A DNA stretch of 64,000 nt from Bacteroidia bacterium. GTDB taxonomy: Bacteria; Bacteroidota; Bacteroidia; AKYH767-A; OLB10. Under the pieces are notes generated by a model. It was not told the DNA's origin. It saw nothing but the letters and a program-made list of their open reading frames with translations, and did no database searches. Positions within the stretch are counted from its first letter, which is position 1; every line of letters begins with the position of its first letter. A program made the position numbers and the translations under genes. The stretch covers positions 682,001 to 746,000 of the forward strand of contig JBAOIA010000012.1 in assembly GCA_037045145.1 (NCBI GenBank), in the 5' to 3' direction. Positions 1 through 10,114 of this stretch are shown piece by piece.

Positions 1-282
1 TATAAACGATTCTGAGTCTTCTTCTATAACTTGCGAATATACAACAGAACCATGCTCGGGTGATTCAACAGGTGTAATATCTGCAACATCAATCATTTTC
101 CATGTAACAGGATTCTTTTTATCATTAATAAACTCATGTTGTTTTTCTGCTCCTATTGCACGTGCTTTCAAATAAGCATCGGCAATAGTTTGTGCTTTAA
201 TAATTAAAAGCTGCTCATCAAACTGATTATTTTTACTTCCACTGATAACTATCTGATAAATTACTTTCGCTATATAATACAT
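1..282 (-). CDS. DUF4288 domain-containing protein (3' end cut by window edge)
   Basis: The frame is open from an ATG at 282 down to base 1, giving the first 94 residues of a longer protein. It starts MYYIAKVIYQIVI and continues through a helix-rich stretch (FDEQLLIIKAQTIADAYLKA) to a segment reading TWKMIDVADITPVE. This resembles the small DUF4288 family, whose function is unknown. The start lies 34 bp downstream of the stop of the LiaF-like gene on the same strand, so the two may be co-transcribed. The family call is from memory of the pattern and is moderate; the open frame itself is clear. Confidence 0.6.
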   Translation of the reverse strand, partial: MYYIAKVIYQIVISGSKNNQFDEQLLIIKAQTIADAYLKARAIGAEKQHEFINDKKNPVTWKMIDVADITPVESPEHGSVVYSQVIEEDSESFI

Positions 283-316
283 TTCAATTTAGTTTAGAAA
301 ACAAAAAAATTAAAAA

Positions 317-1120
317 TTAATAACTATTAATGTCAATGCCTCCGAAGACAGTGGTACCTCGTAATATGAGTACCTTCTTTTCATCGGTTAATGTTGCATT
401 GCGCAACGGGCGTTTATCTTCAACACTTCCTAACACTGCGGCAATTTCTGATTTTATCTCCCAATGTGCCGGAACAATAAGCTTTGTTCCTCCAAAAACC
501 TGATTCACTTCCAACTCTACCCTACCTTGGATATCTGCTTGCATAAAATTAATTTCTGCACCACCAAACACAGCCGATACTTCGCCCCCTTTAAAGTCTT
601 TACTTATGATGTTTTTTTTTATACTTCCGAAAACTGCAACTGCTTCCAGAAAATCTTCTCCTGATGGCGGGATATTAGTGTAGTTTCCATATTGACCTTG
701 TGGATTTTGCGGACGAAACCTTCCTCGTCTGCAGGCTCTGCGAAAACGGCTAGAAGGCTTAACAATAACAAACAAACCCAATAAAATGATGACAACAGGC
801 CAGATAAAATTTCTATATTCAAAAATAGGAAAACTGTTACGTATCAAAAATAATCCGCCAATAAGTACCAACACCATCCATGCCATATTTCGGAATGCAT
901 GTTTTATACCCAGAAAAATTCCTACAACTATCAATATCATTGGCCATGAAAAAATCCATGACGGAAAATAAATACCGGCTTCTCTGGCAAACAATAATGC
1001 ACCAATACAAATAATTATCAAGCCGCCAAATATTTTACCACGCTGATTATCTTTTTCAAATCTGCGCCATACATCTTCTCTTACGTCTTCAATTCCTGAT
1101 TTATCTTTTTGATTTTCCAT
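317..1120 (-). CDS. LiaF-like / DUF5668 membrane protein
   Basis: A 267-residue inner-membrane protein. Residues about 30-125 hold four hydrophobic helices in the LiaI/LiaF (DUF5668) pattern, followed by a basic linker (RFRRACRRGRF) and a soluble C-terminal beta-rich domain. That domain repeats VFGS/VFGG motifs (AVFGSIKK, AVFGGAEI, QVFGGTKL, AVLGSVED, TVFGGIDI), typical of the 'cell wall-active antibiotics response' LiaF domain. In Firmicutes LiaF restrains an envelope-stress two-component system; in Bacteroidota homologues are common but the role is not established. No LytTR or histidine kinase gene lies beside it in this window. A -7 promoter element sits about 28 bp upstream. Confidence 0.82.
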   Translation of the reverse strand: MENQKDKSGIEDVREDVWRRFEKDNQRGKIFGGLIIICIGALLFAREAGIYFPSWIFSWPMILIVVGIFLGIKHAFRNMAWMVLVLIGGLFLIRNSFPIFEYRNFIWPVVIILLGLFVIVKPSSRFRRACRRGRFRPQNPQGQYGNYTNIPPSGEDFLEAVAVFGSIKKNIISKDFKGGEVSAVFGGAEINFMQADIQGRVELEVNQVFGGTKLIVPAHWEIKSEIAAVLGSVEDKRPLRNATLTDEKKVLILRGTTVFGGIDINSY

Positions 1121-1147
1121 TTTATTACTTCTTTATGAATTATAGGA

Positions 1148-1155
1148 CAAAGATA
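1148..1155 (-). promoter_or_regulatory. -7 promoter element (TATCTTTG) for the LiaF-like gene
   Basis: On the minus strand this reads TATCTTTG, an exact match to the Bacteroidota -7 consensus TAnnTTTG, 28 bp before the ATG at 1120. I see no convincing TTTG -33 box at 19-21 bp spacing, so this is a half-match. Confidence 0.45.
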
Positions 1156-1328
1156 TGTTGCCCTCACAGCAAGTTCACAGTCTTAATAGGTCTATAGCAT
1201 CAATAAACTCAGTAAACAGAAAAAAATATCGGTAAACGGTAGTTGGTTGTCGGTAAAAGAAAAATGTTTAAGCAGCCCCATGCTATTAGCTGAGACAATA
1301 AACTCTTTTCACAAAAAAACTATGAATT

Positions 1329-2048
1329 CTAAACCTTTGCTGTTTGTAATGCTTCAATGTATGACGGAAACATTTCGCGCCACACCGGCCAGTCATGGTT
1401 GGCACCGGGGCGAATATCGAGCCAATGAGCCATACCTTTCTTAGTCATAATTTCCGAAAGACGTTTGTTCTGTGCAATACAAAAATCATGTTCGCCTACG
1501 CCAAGAACTATTCCCATCTTAAACAAATGCTCGTTATCCAAATCGGGCAAATAATCCGGTGGGTTATTGAAATAAACATTGTCATCGTAAAAACCGTCAA
1601 GATGCATTTTAATATCAAAAGCTCCACCCATACTGAAAGTGTGTGCAACAACTTCAGGATGACGAAATGCAAAGTTTATAGCTTGATAACCGCCAAAACT
1701 ACATCCGGCAGTTATTACTTTTTCATGCGCGGTTTCTTTTTGCGCACGACTTACAACTTCTTCTAAAATCATCTGATCGTATAAGATATGATTTCGCACA
1801 CGGTCAGAAGGATGAATGTGAGTGTTATACCAACTCATCTCATCAATGCTGTCAGGACAATAAATTTTAATAAAGCCATCATTGATATAAGTTGCCACAC
1901 TTTCAATTAACTTGAAATCGCGGTTTTGATAGTGCCTTCCCATACTTGTTGGAAATGCAATTACAGGAATACCACTTTCTCCGAAAATGAGCATTTCAAA
2001 ATCGCGACCAATGATTGGCGAATAATATTTTATTGATTCTTCTCTCAT
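1329..2048 (-). CDS. Putative esterase (alpha/beta hydrolase, esterase D-like)
   Basis: A 239-residue cytoplasmic alpha/beta hydrolase. The nucleophile elbow GCSFGGYQA is seen near residue 116 and a late histidine in GANHDWPVW near 218; an Asp in GVGEHDF may complete the triad. The family is the 'putative esterase' group, acting on unidentified esters. A GTG directly precedes the chosen ATG at 2048 and would add one residue; ATG is preferred. The gene follows the M13 peptidase gene by 27 bp on the same strand, so the two probably share a transcript. There is no signal peptide. Confidence 0.8.
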   Translation of the reverse strand: MREESIKYYSPIIGRDFEMLIFGESGIPVIAFPTSMGRHYQNRDFKLIESVATYINDGFIKIYCPDSIDEMSWYNTHIHPSDRVRNHILYDQMILEEVVSRAQKETAHEKVITAGCSFGGYQAINFAFRHPEVVAHTFSMGGAFDIKMHLDGFYDDNVYFNNPPDYLPDLDNEHLFKMGIVLGVGEHDFCIAQNKRLSEIMTKKGMAHWLDIRPGANHDWPVWREMFPSYIEALQTAKV

Positions 2049-2075
2049 CACACAAGTTTTTTTAAAGTTAATAAT

Positions 2076-4109
2076 CTACCAGATATGTACACGCTCATTT
2101 TCCGGAAGGAAAATTTTATCTCCTGCTTTTACATCAAAAGTAGCATAAAATTCCGGCATATTCACCAAAGGGCCAATAACTCTGAATTTAGCCGGTGAAT
2201 GCACATCAGTAAGCACTCTTGTTGCTAATGCTTCCGGACGCATGTTTACCATCCATGCATAGGCATAGCCGAGAAAAAAACGTTGCATAGGATTAAGCCC
2301 TGCTATTGTTTGATTTTCTTTAAACTGCTTGGTTTGTTTGAATGCTTCAAGACCCATTGCAACACCGCCAATGTCGGCAATGTTTTCACCCTGTGTCATA
2401 TCACCATTAATATACAAACTATCAATCACAAGATAATGATTGTATTGATTTACAACGGCACCTGTCTTTGCATAAAAACGAATGCTGTCTTCAGTAGTCC
2501 ACCAGTTATTTAAATTTCCAAACTGATCGTACTTGCTTCCCTGATCATCAAAACCATGGGTGAACTCATGACCAAATGTGCTTCCTCCAATGATGCTGTA
2601 GAGAATTGCATCGTCAGCTAATGTTTTCTCATAGCCAGGCACTGTAATATTGCATGCGGGAACAACAATTTCATTATTGGATGGATTGTAGTAGGCATTA
2701 TATGTTTGTGGCGTCATACTCCACTCTGTTCTGTCCACAGGTTTTCCATATTTGTTTTTCATATAGTCGAAATGCCAGGCATTGGCGCGTATCACATTTT
2801 TCACATACGATGTTCTATCAACTTCCAAAGCACTCATATCTTTCCACTTATCGGGATAGCCTACTTTCATAATCATGGCATCGAGCTTTGCAATTGCTTT
2901 TGTTTTTGTGGCATCACTCATCCAGTCAAGACTGCTTATACGTTTGCGATAAACTTCTTTTACAGCATTACCTATTTCCATCAACTTTTCTTTAGTTCCT
3001 TTTGGAAGATATTGCTCCACATAAATCTGTCCTACCAACTCACCCAGTTGCCCATCGGTGTCCTCAACTACCCTCTTCCATCTTGGGCGTTGTTCCTTTA
3101 CGCCATTTAATAATGTCCCATAGAAACTAAAATTCTGTTTTTCAATCTCAGTATTTAAGTAAGGTGCAAGTCCACGTAATAAATGCCAGCGCAAATAATT
3201 TTTCCAGATTTCAATTCCAAACTGTTGTGTGGCAAGATTGAGATAAGTAAAAAATTCGGGCTGACCAACAATAACCGTATCAGGCATATTCATTCCTAAA
3301 CCACTGAAAAATGTCTGCATCGGCACAAACTTCAACTTCTCTTGCAACTCTTTTACTGATGTCTTGTTATAATTCTTAAATGGATCACGCAAATCTTCCA
3401 TCTTACGGCTGACTTTTGCCAACGCTAACTCTACTGAGTAAACGTCAGCAGCGGCATCGGTTGCTTTCTTTTCATCATAGCCGCTCAACTCAAACATCTT
3501 CTTTAAATGTTCAGGATATGCCTCTCTGACTTTCTTTGTTCTTTCATCGTTATTAAAATAATAATCGCGATCAGGCAAGCCCAATCCACCTTGCGATAAG
3601 AAAACAGCATTCTTTGAGCTGATCATATCGTCAGAGTTTACATAAAAACCAAAAAGTGGCGAAGCAGAAATTCTATGAAAATGTGCTGCCACCATCATCA
3701 CATCGTCAAATGATTTTATCTGTTCTATTTCTGAAAAATATTCATGCAGTGGTGCAATTCCGGCCTTGTCAATACTGATGGTATCCATACCGCTATAATA
3801 ATAATCACCAATTTTTTGCTTTAGGCTCCCTTTGTCATTTGTATTTCCGGCAGCCGTTTGACAAATCTGTAAAATTGTTGCGTTGATGGTGTCGTTAATA
3901 GTCCTGAAAATACCATTGCTACGTTCACTTGCAGGAATTGGATTTCGGGCAAACCATCGTCCATTTGCAAACATAAAAAAATCGTCACCGGGACGAATAC
4001 TGCTGTCAATGTGTTGTACCAACTCATCATGAGTTTGTACAGGTGTTTTTGAATTATTACATGCAACAGCAACTATTGCAACAGTTAATAAAGTAATTGA
4101 TAACCGCAT
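2076..4109 (-). CDS. M13 family zinc metallopeptidase lipoprotein (neprilysin/PepO-like)
   Basis: A 677-residue protein with a lipoprotein signal (hydrophobic segment then VAVAC, Cys17), so it is likely anchored in an envelope membrane facing the periplasm or outside. The M13 hallmarks are all present: NAYYNP at 471-476, the zinc motif HEFTH at 514-518, the third ligand in ENIAD at 575-579, and the C-terminal end VHIW typical of the family. The length is normal. M13 enzymes cut oligopeptides. The N-terminal half matches the helical M13_N domain. The esterase gene follows 27 bp downstream. Confidence 0.95.
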   Translation of the reverse strand: MRLSITLLTVAIVAVACNNSKTPVQTHDELVQHIDSSIRPGDDFFMFANGRWFARNPIPASERSNGIFRTINDTINATILQICQTAAGNTNDKGSLKQKIGDYYYSGMDTISIDKAGIAPLHEYFSEIEQIKSFDDVMMVAAHFHRISASPLFGFYVNSDDMISSKNAVFLSQGGLGLPDRDYYFNNDERTKKVREAYPEHLKKMFELSGYDEKKATDAAADVYSVELALAKVSRKMEDLRDPFKNYNKTSVKELQEKLKFVPMQTFFSGLGMNMPDTVIVGQPEFFTYLNLATQQFGIEIWKNYLRWHLLRGLAPYLNTEIEKQNFSFYGTLLNGVKEQRPRWKRVVEDTDGQLGELVGQIYVEQYLPKGTKEKLMEIGNAVKEVYRKRISSLDWMSDATKTKAIAKLDAMIMKVGYPDKWKDMSALEVDRTSYVKNVIRANAWHFDYMKNKYGKPVDRTEWSMTPQTYNAYYNPSNNEIVVPACNITVPGYEKTLADDAILYSIIGGSTFGHEFTHGFDDQGSKYDQFGNLNNWWTTEDSIRFYAKTGAVVNQYNHYLVIDSLYINGDMTQGENIADIGGVAMGLEAFKQTKQFKENQTIAGLNPMQRFFLGYAYAWMVNMRPEALATRVLTDVHSPAKFRVIGPLVNMPEFYATFDVKAGDKIFLPENERVHIW

Positions 4110-4230
4110 GGATATAAATTTAGGCTGCGAATATAGCTAACTACGCAAAGATTTTATAGAAAAGAATAAGTTAAATAAGATTCTTCATATTTAAATAAAA
4201 GCTAATTTAGAGGCATAAAAATAACAGAAT

Positions 4231-5661
4231 ATGAAAATACGCTACACATTCTTGTTAATCTTATTTGTCATTAACACATCAAATACATTTGCATGGTGGA
4301 ACGACATTTTAGTTTACAACGGCAAACCGGTTGCACAACATAGTTTGGCAGCAAAGAGTAATGGCACCTTATATCTTGCAGTGCCTGACAGCAGTGCTGG
4401 CATGTATTCCATTCAGTTACTAAAATCAACCAACGATGGAAACACGTGGCTTCCTGTAAGTAATACAACAGGACCAATGGCAACCGCTATAACTAAAACA
4501 AAAATGGTGCGAACAGGCAGTGATAGCGTTTATTGTTTGTATAGCACAACTGCCGGTGTGTATTTATTAAATGTAGAAACCGGTGTTATTGGTGCATTTA
4601 CTTCTTCTGCGGTTGCAGATTTTGATGCAGCAGGTTCACCGGCAGGCAATGTAATTTATTTGTTTGTTAATGAACCCTTAAACTTCACTATAAAACGTTA
4701 TACAACATTAGATGGTGGATTAACCTGGGGCGGTAGCACGGCAACAGTAACATCGTCCGGACAAACACCTAAAGTATATATGTCAGGTACTCGATTGATA
4801 TTAAATTATTATGGTCCTGTAAACGGAGATCCTTCTACTTCTAAAATCAGAGCAGCCACTTATGATGAAAGTGTTCCGGGTACAATAGGTGCAGCAGCTT
4901 TTATTGATATTGTCACTAATACCGCTGTAAAAAAGAAACAGTTCAAGTCAGTTTACAATTTTAATATTGTTTGGTTTTTCTTTACAGAAGGCGACACTTC
5001 ACAAGTAATAAAATGTCGTATTAGTACAGATAATGGAAATAATTATGGAGCCGAACAAATAGTTGCCGGTAATAATGGTTTTAGCAACTACAATTTTGAT
5101 GCCTGTCACTATGAGTTTTTTGGTGCCTGGGGTTGTTATTTAACTTACTATAATTCCAATGCCACACTACCTCCCACACCTTTTCCAATGATGTTTACCA
5201 ATGCCTCGTTGAGTACGCCATCTGCTTTCAGCACTCCTGTTGCTTACAGTGATTTTAATGTTGTTGATACACCTTCCTATCATTTACCTGCAATTACTGC
5301 ATTTTCCGGAACTACCAATGATGTTGGTGTAGCATGGATTGAAAACAGCGGTAATGGAAATTGGGTTTACTTTGACAGGATGAGTGCTTCAACAGGAATT
5401 CGCGATATTACAGATGATGGGTTTATTTCCGGAATAATATTCAATTCTGATGAACTAAATATTCGTTTTGTTGAACAGCTGAAAAACAAAACTGTAATTC
5501 AACTATCTGATGTTACCGGAAAAATAATTTTCCAAACAATTACAGATTTACAAGAAAATTTTATTGCTGTAAAAACACCACCACTAACTGCCGGTGTTTA
5601 TTTGCTTCATGTTAGTGATGGAAAACATGCTGTAACAAAGAAACTTCTATTAAGTAAGTAA
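4231..5661 (+). CDS. Secreted sialidase/BNR-like protein with T9SS type A sorting domain
   Basis: A 476-residue exported protein. It starts with a signal peptide (MKIRYTFLLILFVINTSNTFA). The body has Asp-box-like repeats such as STNDGNTWLP, TTLDGGLTWG and STDNGNNYG, as in BNR/sialidase-type beta-propellers. I see no set of catalytic sialidase residues, so enzymatic activity is not claimed. The last 75 residues form a T9SS type A C-terminal domain (QLSDVTGKIIF ... LTAGVYLLHV ... TKKLLLSK), which directs export across the outer membrane and surface attachment or release. It converges on the neighbouring gene with no gap: the two stop codons abut at 5661/5662. Confidence 0.8.
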   Translation: MKIRYTFLLILFVINTSNTFAWWNDILVYNGKPVAQHSLAAKSNGTLYLAVPDSSAGMYSIQLLKSTNDGNTWLPVSNTTGPMATAITKTKMVRTGSDSVYCLYSTTAGVYLLNVETGVIGAFTSSAVADFDAAGSPAGNVIYLFVNEPLNFTIKRYTTLDGGLTWGGSTATVTSSGQTPKVYMSGTRLILNYYGPVNGDPSTSKIRAATYDESVPGTIGAAAFIDIVTNTAVKKKQFKSVYNFNIVWFFFTEGDTSQVIKCRISTDNGNNYGAEQIVAGNNGFSNYNFDACHYEFFGAWGCYLTYYNSNATLPPTPFPMMFTNASLSTPSAFSTPVAYSDFNVVDTPSYHLPAITAFSGTTNDVGVAWIENSGNGNWVYFDRMSASTGIRDITDDGFISGIIFNSDELNIRFVEQLKNKTVIQLSDVTGKIIFQTITDLQENFIAVKTPPLTAGVYLLHVSDGKHAVTKKLLLSK

Positions 5662-6282
5662 TCAATCTTTGCTTAAGACTTTAAAATAGTTTCCTGTATC
5701 ATTGCCTCTACTGAATCCCAACGAGTCTATAAAGCGAATATGTCCTGCATGATTGAGATTATTATATGTGATTTTTTTCAATCCGTTTTTGATTAAGAAA
5801 TCTTTCTCCAGTTCGAATAAGAATTTTCCAACTTTATAATCTCTGTACTTTGGAATGGTATAATTCAGTTTTACAGTAGCATTACCATCTTCAGATACAT
5901 CGGCAATAAAAATATTGGCTACTGTCATGTCACGAAAAACAATAATGGCAAATGACGAAGTTTTATGAATTTCAAATTTCGGAAAATACTCCAATATCTC
6001 TTTCTTGTTTCGCTCTATAAATCGTGCAGTTAACGGATCGCTTTCATTAACAGGAATAACATCAAAGGCTTCTTTGCTTTTATAAAGCTGAATTATCTGA
6101 TAAATATTGATAACCATCAGAATTGCATTGGCAATAATAACAGGCATTGCATTGATAAGAAATCCGTATATAATAAATGCAATTTGCCCTGCAAGATTAT
6201 ACCATCTGAATTTAAAAGCATTGCTCATCAGCAATGAAACAGCCAAAAACGCTGATGCCAGATATCCGATAAATACAATCAT
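5662..6282 (-). CDS. YgjV-like membrane domain fused to a GNAT-like domain
   Basis: A 206-residue protein. Residues 1-67 are almost all hydrophobic, with about three helices, and resemble the YgjV inner-membrane family (GYLASAFLAVSLLM, NLAGQIAFIIYG). Residues about 80-206 look like a GNAT acetyltransferase fold: FAIIVFRDMTVANIFIADV, then KYRDYKVGKFLFELEKDF and NHAGHIRFIDSLGFSRG, the last resembling the GNAT C-terminal motif. The acetyl-CoA loop is not textbook, so activity is uncertain. The substrate is unknown. Confidence 0.65.
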   Translation of the reverse strand: MIVFIGYLASAFLAVSLLMSNAFKFRWYNLAGQIAFIIYGFLINAMPVIIANAILMVINIYQIIQLYKSKEAFDVIPVNESDPLTARFIERNKKEILEYFPKFEIHKTSSFAIIVFRDMTVANIFIADVSEDGNATVKLNYTIPKYRDYKVGKFLFELEKDFLIKNGLKKITYNNLNHAGHIRFIDSLGFSRGNDTGNYFKVLSKD

Positions 6283-6415
6283 AATATCAATTTGAATTTT
6301 TAAAAACAGAAATTGTAATTACTTAACCGACCTACGACAACCATTTATTCTGTTGTACTAACAGAAACAAGGATTCACAGTTAAAAAATAAAGAAATATT
6401 AATGCTGTTCGAGGA

Positions 6416-7456
6416 TTACTGAATTTCCCAAACTTCATTTCCACGCAAAAGTTTATTAAGATCTCCCTTACCTTTTGAAGAAATAACTGCTTCAACCTGT
6501 TGCAGCAAATCATCTTCATAGCAACTTCTTTCTTCTCTATAAAAAATACCAAATGGGCGTGGAAAATGACCTTCATTAGCGGGGTTATCAAAGAAACGTG
6601 CTAAAATTCCTGACTTCACTCTGTCGTACATATCATGTATCCATAGGTCGTTTGTGCTGATTCCCTTTTCTGCATGATTAACGATGACAGGTTTAAATCC
6701 ATCAAGTTTTATTCCAAGTTCACCATTCTGGCCAAACACTAAAGGTTTGCCATGTTCAACAAAAAGTGCTTCTTGTTTTTTAGACGCTTTTTCTGTAAAC
6801 ACTTCAAATGCACCATCATTAAATACGTTGCAGTTCTGATAAATTTCAAGGAAAGAAGTTCCCTTATGCATTGCCGCTTGACGGAGCATCTCTTTTAAAT
6901 GTACAGGGTCGCGATCCATGCTTCGTGCTACAAAAGTTCCATCGGCACCCATTGCCAACGCTGCCGGATTAAATGGATGATCAATAGAACCGAAAGGTGT
7001 TGACTTAGTTACTTTACCTGCTTCTGATGTTGGCGAATACTGACCTTTTGTAAGTCCATAAATCTGATTGTTAAACAACAGAACATTCACATTAAAGTTT
7101 CTGCGCAGCAGATGTATAAAGTGATTTCCACCGATAGACATAGAATCACCATCACCGGTTACAATCCAAACACTAAGGTCTTTGCGTGCAGCTTTTAGTC
7201 CGCTGGCAATGGCTGTTGCTCTTCCATGAATAGAGTGCATACCATACGTTTCCATATAATAAGGAAAACGTGATGAGCATCCGATACCGGAAATAAAAAC
7301 TATCTGTTCGCGTGGCAGGCCCAACTCCGGAATTACAGTCTGTACCTGCTTTAGTATTGAATAATCGCCACAACCCGGACACCAACGTATATCCTGATCG
7401 GTTACTAAATCTTTTGAAGTAAATAACGGTGTGGGCGTTGTTGCAGTTGCTTCCAT
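6416..7456 (-). CDS. korB: 2-oxoacid:ferredoxin oxidoreductase, beta subunit
   Basis: A 346-residue thiamine-diphosphate-binding subunit. It carries the N-terminal CPGCGDYSIL motif and the ThDP/Mg motif GDGDSMSIGGNHFIHL followed by NNQIYGLTKGQYSPTS. With KorA it oxidatively decarboxylates 2-oxoglutarate (or a related 2-oxoacid) to the acyl-CoA and passes electrons to ferredoxin. It lies 43 bp downstream of korA on the same strand, the usual order. No separate ferredoxin-like delta subunit is nearby, so this is the two-subunit form. Substrate preference cannot be read from sequence. Confidence 0.93.
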   Translation of the reverse strand: MEATATTPTPLFTSKDLVTDQDIRWCPGCGDYSILKQVQTVIPELGLPREQIVFISGIGCSSRFPYYMETYGMHSIHGRATAIASGLKAARKDLSVWIVTGDGDSMSIGGNHFIHLLRRNFNVNVLLFNNQIYGLTKGQYSPTSEAGKVTKSTPFGSIDHPFNPAALAMGADGTFVARSMDRDPVHLKEMLRQAAMHKGTSFLEIYQNCNVFNDGAFEVFTEKASKKQEALFVEHGKPLVFGQNGELGIKLDGFKPVIVNHAEKGISTNDLWIHDMYDRVKSGILARFFDNPANEGHFPRPFGIFYREERSCYEDDLLQQVEAVISSKGKGDLNKLLRGNEVWEIQ

Positions 7457-7499
7457 AAAAATACTATCTATTAAAAACTGATTAAAATTTTACTTTTTA

Positions 7500-9341
7500 T
7501 TATTTCATTAATTCAACAATCTTTTCCTTAATTTCAGTTGCGGAAAACGGTATTCCCATTACTTTATTAAGGCTGATTGCAGGTATCATAAATTTATCTC
7601 TTACAACTCTGGAAAGTTGCCCCATGTTCATTTCAGGCATCAACACTTTGTCATATTTGAACAACATTTCACCGAAATTCTTTGGGAATGGCTTGAGGTA
7701 GGTAAGATGTGCATGCGCCACATCATATCCTTCGCTGCGCGCCATCTGACAAGCCGTTTTAATTGCACCATAGGTGCTTCCCCAACCTACAACAAGTAGT
7801 TTACCTTTTTCCGGTCCACTGTCTAACTGTTGTAAAGGAATGCTATCTGCCACTTTCTCTACCTTAGCTTCACGCATTTTAACCATAAACTGATGGTTTT
7901 CGTTGTCGTAGCTGATATTTCCGGTTTCATGTTGTTTTTCAAGACCACCTATGCGATGCTCTAAACCTTTTGTACCGGGTATTGCCCATGGTCGTGCTAA
8001 CTTTTCATCACGTTTATAAGGAAGAAAATGCTCTCCATTTTTTTCAGTTGCATATTTCACTTTGAATTCCTTTAACTGATCGGCAGTAGGAAATTGCCAG
8101 GGTTCAGCACCATTAGCTATATAACCATCAGAAAGAAAAATAACTGGAGTCATATATTCAATAGCTATGCGGCAGGATTCATAAATTGCGTTAAAACAAT
8201 CTGCCGGTGATGACGATGAAATTACCGGAATGGGTGCTTCTCCATTTCTGCCATAAAGTGCCTGCATTAAGTCACTCTGTTCTGTCTTAGTTGGCAATCC
8301 GGTTGAAGGGCCTCCACGTTGAACATTAATAACCACCAATGGAATTTCAAGCATTGTTGCCAGTCCCATAGCTTCGCCCTTTAATGCTATACCGGGACCT
8401 GAAGATGATGTAACCCCTAAAGAGCCACCAAATGATGCACCTATTGAAGCACATACTGCAGCTATTTCATCTTCAGCCTGAAAAGTCTTTATTCCAAAAC
8501 TTTTGTATTTTGACAACTCATGTAAAATGTCTGATGCAGGTGTGATAGGATAAGTACCAAAAAATATATCTACACCGGCTTTCTGTGCAGCGGCAACCAA
8601 TCCAATTGCTGTTGCCTGATTTCCCATGATGTTACGATAAACACCGGGTTTCATCTTTGCAGGCTGAACAGTGTATCGTGTACGGAAAGTTTCTGTTGTA
8701 TCACCATAGTGATATCCTGCTTTCAATACTTTGATATTTGCATCGAGGATTGCTTGTTTTTTACCAAATTTTTCTTCCAAAAATTTGATACTGTTGTCGA
8801 GTGAACGGTTGTACATCCAATAGAGAAAACCAAGCACAAACATGTTTTTGGCACGGTCTATCTCTTTAGTACCTAAGCCCGAATCAACCAATGCTGCACG
8901 GGTCATTTTAGTGACATCAATCACTATAAGATTATACTTTTCTAACGAGCCATCTTCAATTGGATTCTGACCATCCGGATATTTTGCAAGTCGCAAATTC
9001 TTTGGGTCAAACCCATCGCTGTTGGCAATGATAGTTCCTGTGTCTTTAAGATTTTTCAGATTTACTTTTAATGCTGCAGCATTCATAGCCACAAGCACAT
9101 CACATTTATCTCCCGGAGTAAAAATATTTACACTACCAAAATGTAACTGATAGCCCGAAACACCTGCAACTGTTCCTTGTGGGGCACGAATTTCTGCCGG
9201 AAAATCAGGAAATGTACTTAGGTCATTTCCAAACAGTGCGGCTGTGTTGGTAAATTGCGTTCCGGTTAACTGCATTCCATCACCGGAATCACCGGCAAAT
9301 TTTATGATTACCTGATCTAATACCTCGTTTGTCTTGCTCAT
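7500..9341 (-). CDS. korA: 2-oxoacid:ferredoxin oxidoreductase, alpha subunit (fused gamma-alpha)
   Basis: About 613 residues. The N-terminal part ([13 protein letters not shown] ... [10 protein letters not shown]) is the gamma domain, and the rest is the alpha domain with [29 protein letters not shown] and PTKTEQSDL. This is the fused gamma-alpha layout of two-subunit Kor/Por enzymes. The frame also opens at a TTG-like codon at 9362, but a TACTTTTG promoter element overlaps that position, so the ATG at 9341 ([11 protein letters not shown]) is chosen. It is transcribed with korB. Confidence 0.93.
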   Translation of the reverse strand: MSKTNEVLDQVIIKFAGDSGDGMQLTGTQFTNTAALFGNDLSTFPDFPAEIRAPQGTVAGVSGYQLHFGSVNIFTPGDKCDVLVAMNAAALKVNLKNLKDTGTIIANSDGFDPKNLRLAKYPDGQNPIEDGSLEKYNLIVIDVTKMTRAALVDSGLGTKEIDRAKNMFVLGFLYWMYNRSLDNSIKFLEEKFGKKQAILDANIKVLKAGYHYGDTTETFRTRYTVQPAKMKPGVYRNIMGNQATAIGLVAAAQKAGVDIFFGTYPITPASDILHELSKYKSFGIKTFQAEDEIAAVCASIGASFGGSLGVTSSSGPGIALKGEAMGLATMLEIPLVVINVQRGGPSTGLPTKTEQSDLMQALYGRNGEAPIPVISSSSPADCFNAIYESCRIAIEYMTPVIFLSDGYIANGAEPWQFPTADQLKEFKVKYATEKNGEHFLPYKRDEKLARPWAIPGTKGLEHRIGGLEKQHETGNISYDNENHQFMVKMREAKVEKVADSIPLQQLDSGPEKGKLLVVGWGSTYGAIKTACQMARSEGYDVAHAHLTYLKPFPKNFGEMLFKYDKVLMPEMNMGQLSRVVRDKFMIPAISLNKVMGIPFSATEIKEKIVELMK

Positions 9342-9361
9342 TTTAATAAAATTACTGAACA

Positions 9362-9369
9362 CAAAAGTA
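9362..9369 (-). promoter_or_regulatory. -7 promoter element (TACTTTTG) for korA-korB
   Basis: The minus strand reads TACTTTTG, matching TAnnTTTG, 20 bp before the chosen korA ATG. It overlaps the start of the longest possible frame, which argues against that longer start. No clear -33 TTTG was found. Confidence 0.45.
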
Positions 9370-9429
9370 AAGGTTTATTTGCTAAGCGAGGTATTCTATA
9401 AGATGATTTTTTACACCATCAGCATAACG

Positions 9430-10017
9430 TTAAAAACGATAACCTACACTCAGACTCAACAGATTATAAAAGCCCATATAAAAAGTTTCGGAACGGGAGT
9501 CTACATTACTTTCAATAACTTTAATATCATTCTTCTTTCTCACACTATAATGATAGAGTGCCGGAGCAATTTTAGTTGACAAAACAAACTGGCTAACAGG
9601 AACATAATACACTCCAACGGCAAAGGCAAGACCGGTATTGTGATAATTACGTAATGCACCATTGTCATAAGCAGTCTTATTGACTATATGAAAAAGAACC
9701 GGCCCGTAAATGAGTCCGGCAGTAGGGTTTTTAGATCCGGCCAGAAATCCGATATGAAAGCCATATCTTGTTACACCACCTTTGGCTGGTGCCAAAAAAT
9801 TAATGCCTGCAAATGCACGGATACGCTGTCCGGCAACAATAGAATAAGTCAAACTTTCGTGAAATAAAAAATTCTGATCGGGTACCTTAGAAAAATTAGG
9901 AACTAACCTGCTGATGGTAACATCTAAACCATGCATATGATTCGTGTTACGATATCGCTGTGCAGAACAAGTGAGGACACTCACAGTTAGAGCTAACAAG
10001 TAGTATAAACTTTTCAA
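9430..10017 (-). CDS. Hypothetical outer-membrane beta-barrel protein
   Basis: A 195-residue protein starting at TTG (10017) with a plausible signal peptide (MKSLYYLLALTVSVLTCSAQ). The mature part alternates polar and aromatic or hydrophobic residues in short strands and ends in LLSLSVGYRF, with the terminal Phe typical of outer-membrane barrels. It is short for a barrel, perhaps eight strands. I recognise no family. The start codon is uncertain because it is not ATG and no clear promoter fixes it. Confidence 0.6.
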   Translation of the reverse strand: MKSLYYLLALTVSVLTCSAQRYRNTNHMHGLDVTISRLVPNFSKVPDQNFLFHESLTYSIVAGQRIRAFAGINFLAPAKGGVTRYGFHIGFLAGSKNPTAGLIYGPVLFHIVNKTAYDNGALRNYHNTGLAFAVGVYYVPVSQFVLSTKIAPALYHYSVRKKNDIKVIESNVDSRSETFYMGFYNLLSLSVGYRF

Positions 10018-10114
10018 TTACCGGCAAAAAAAAATCTCAGCAAAGATGCAAAAATCAACTGTTTCTTTGATAAGAAGTAAGATTATATGTGCTTAGAAAA
10101 CAAAAACTACTTAT

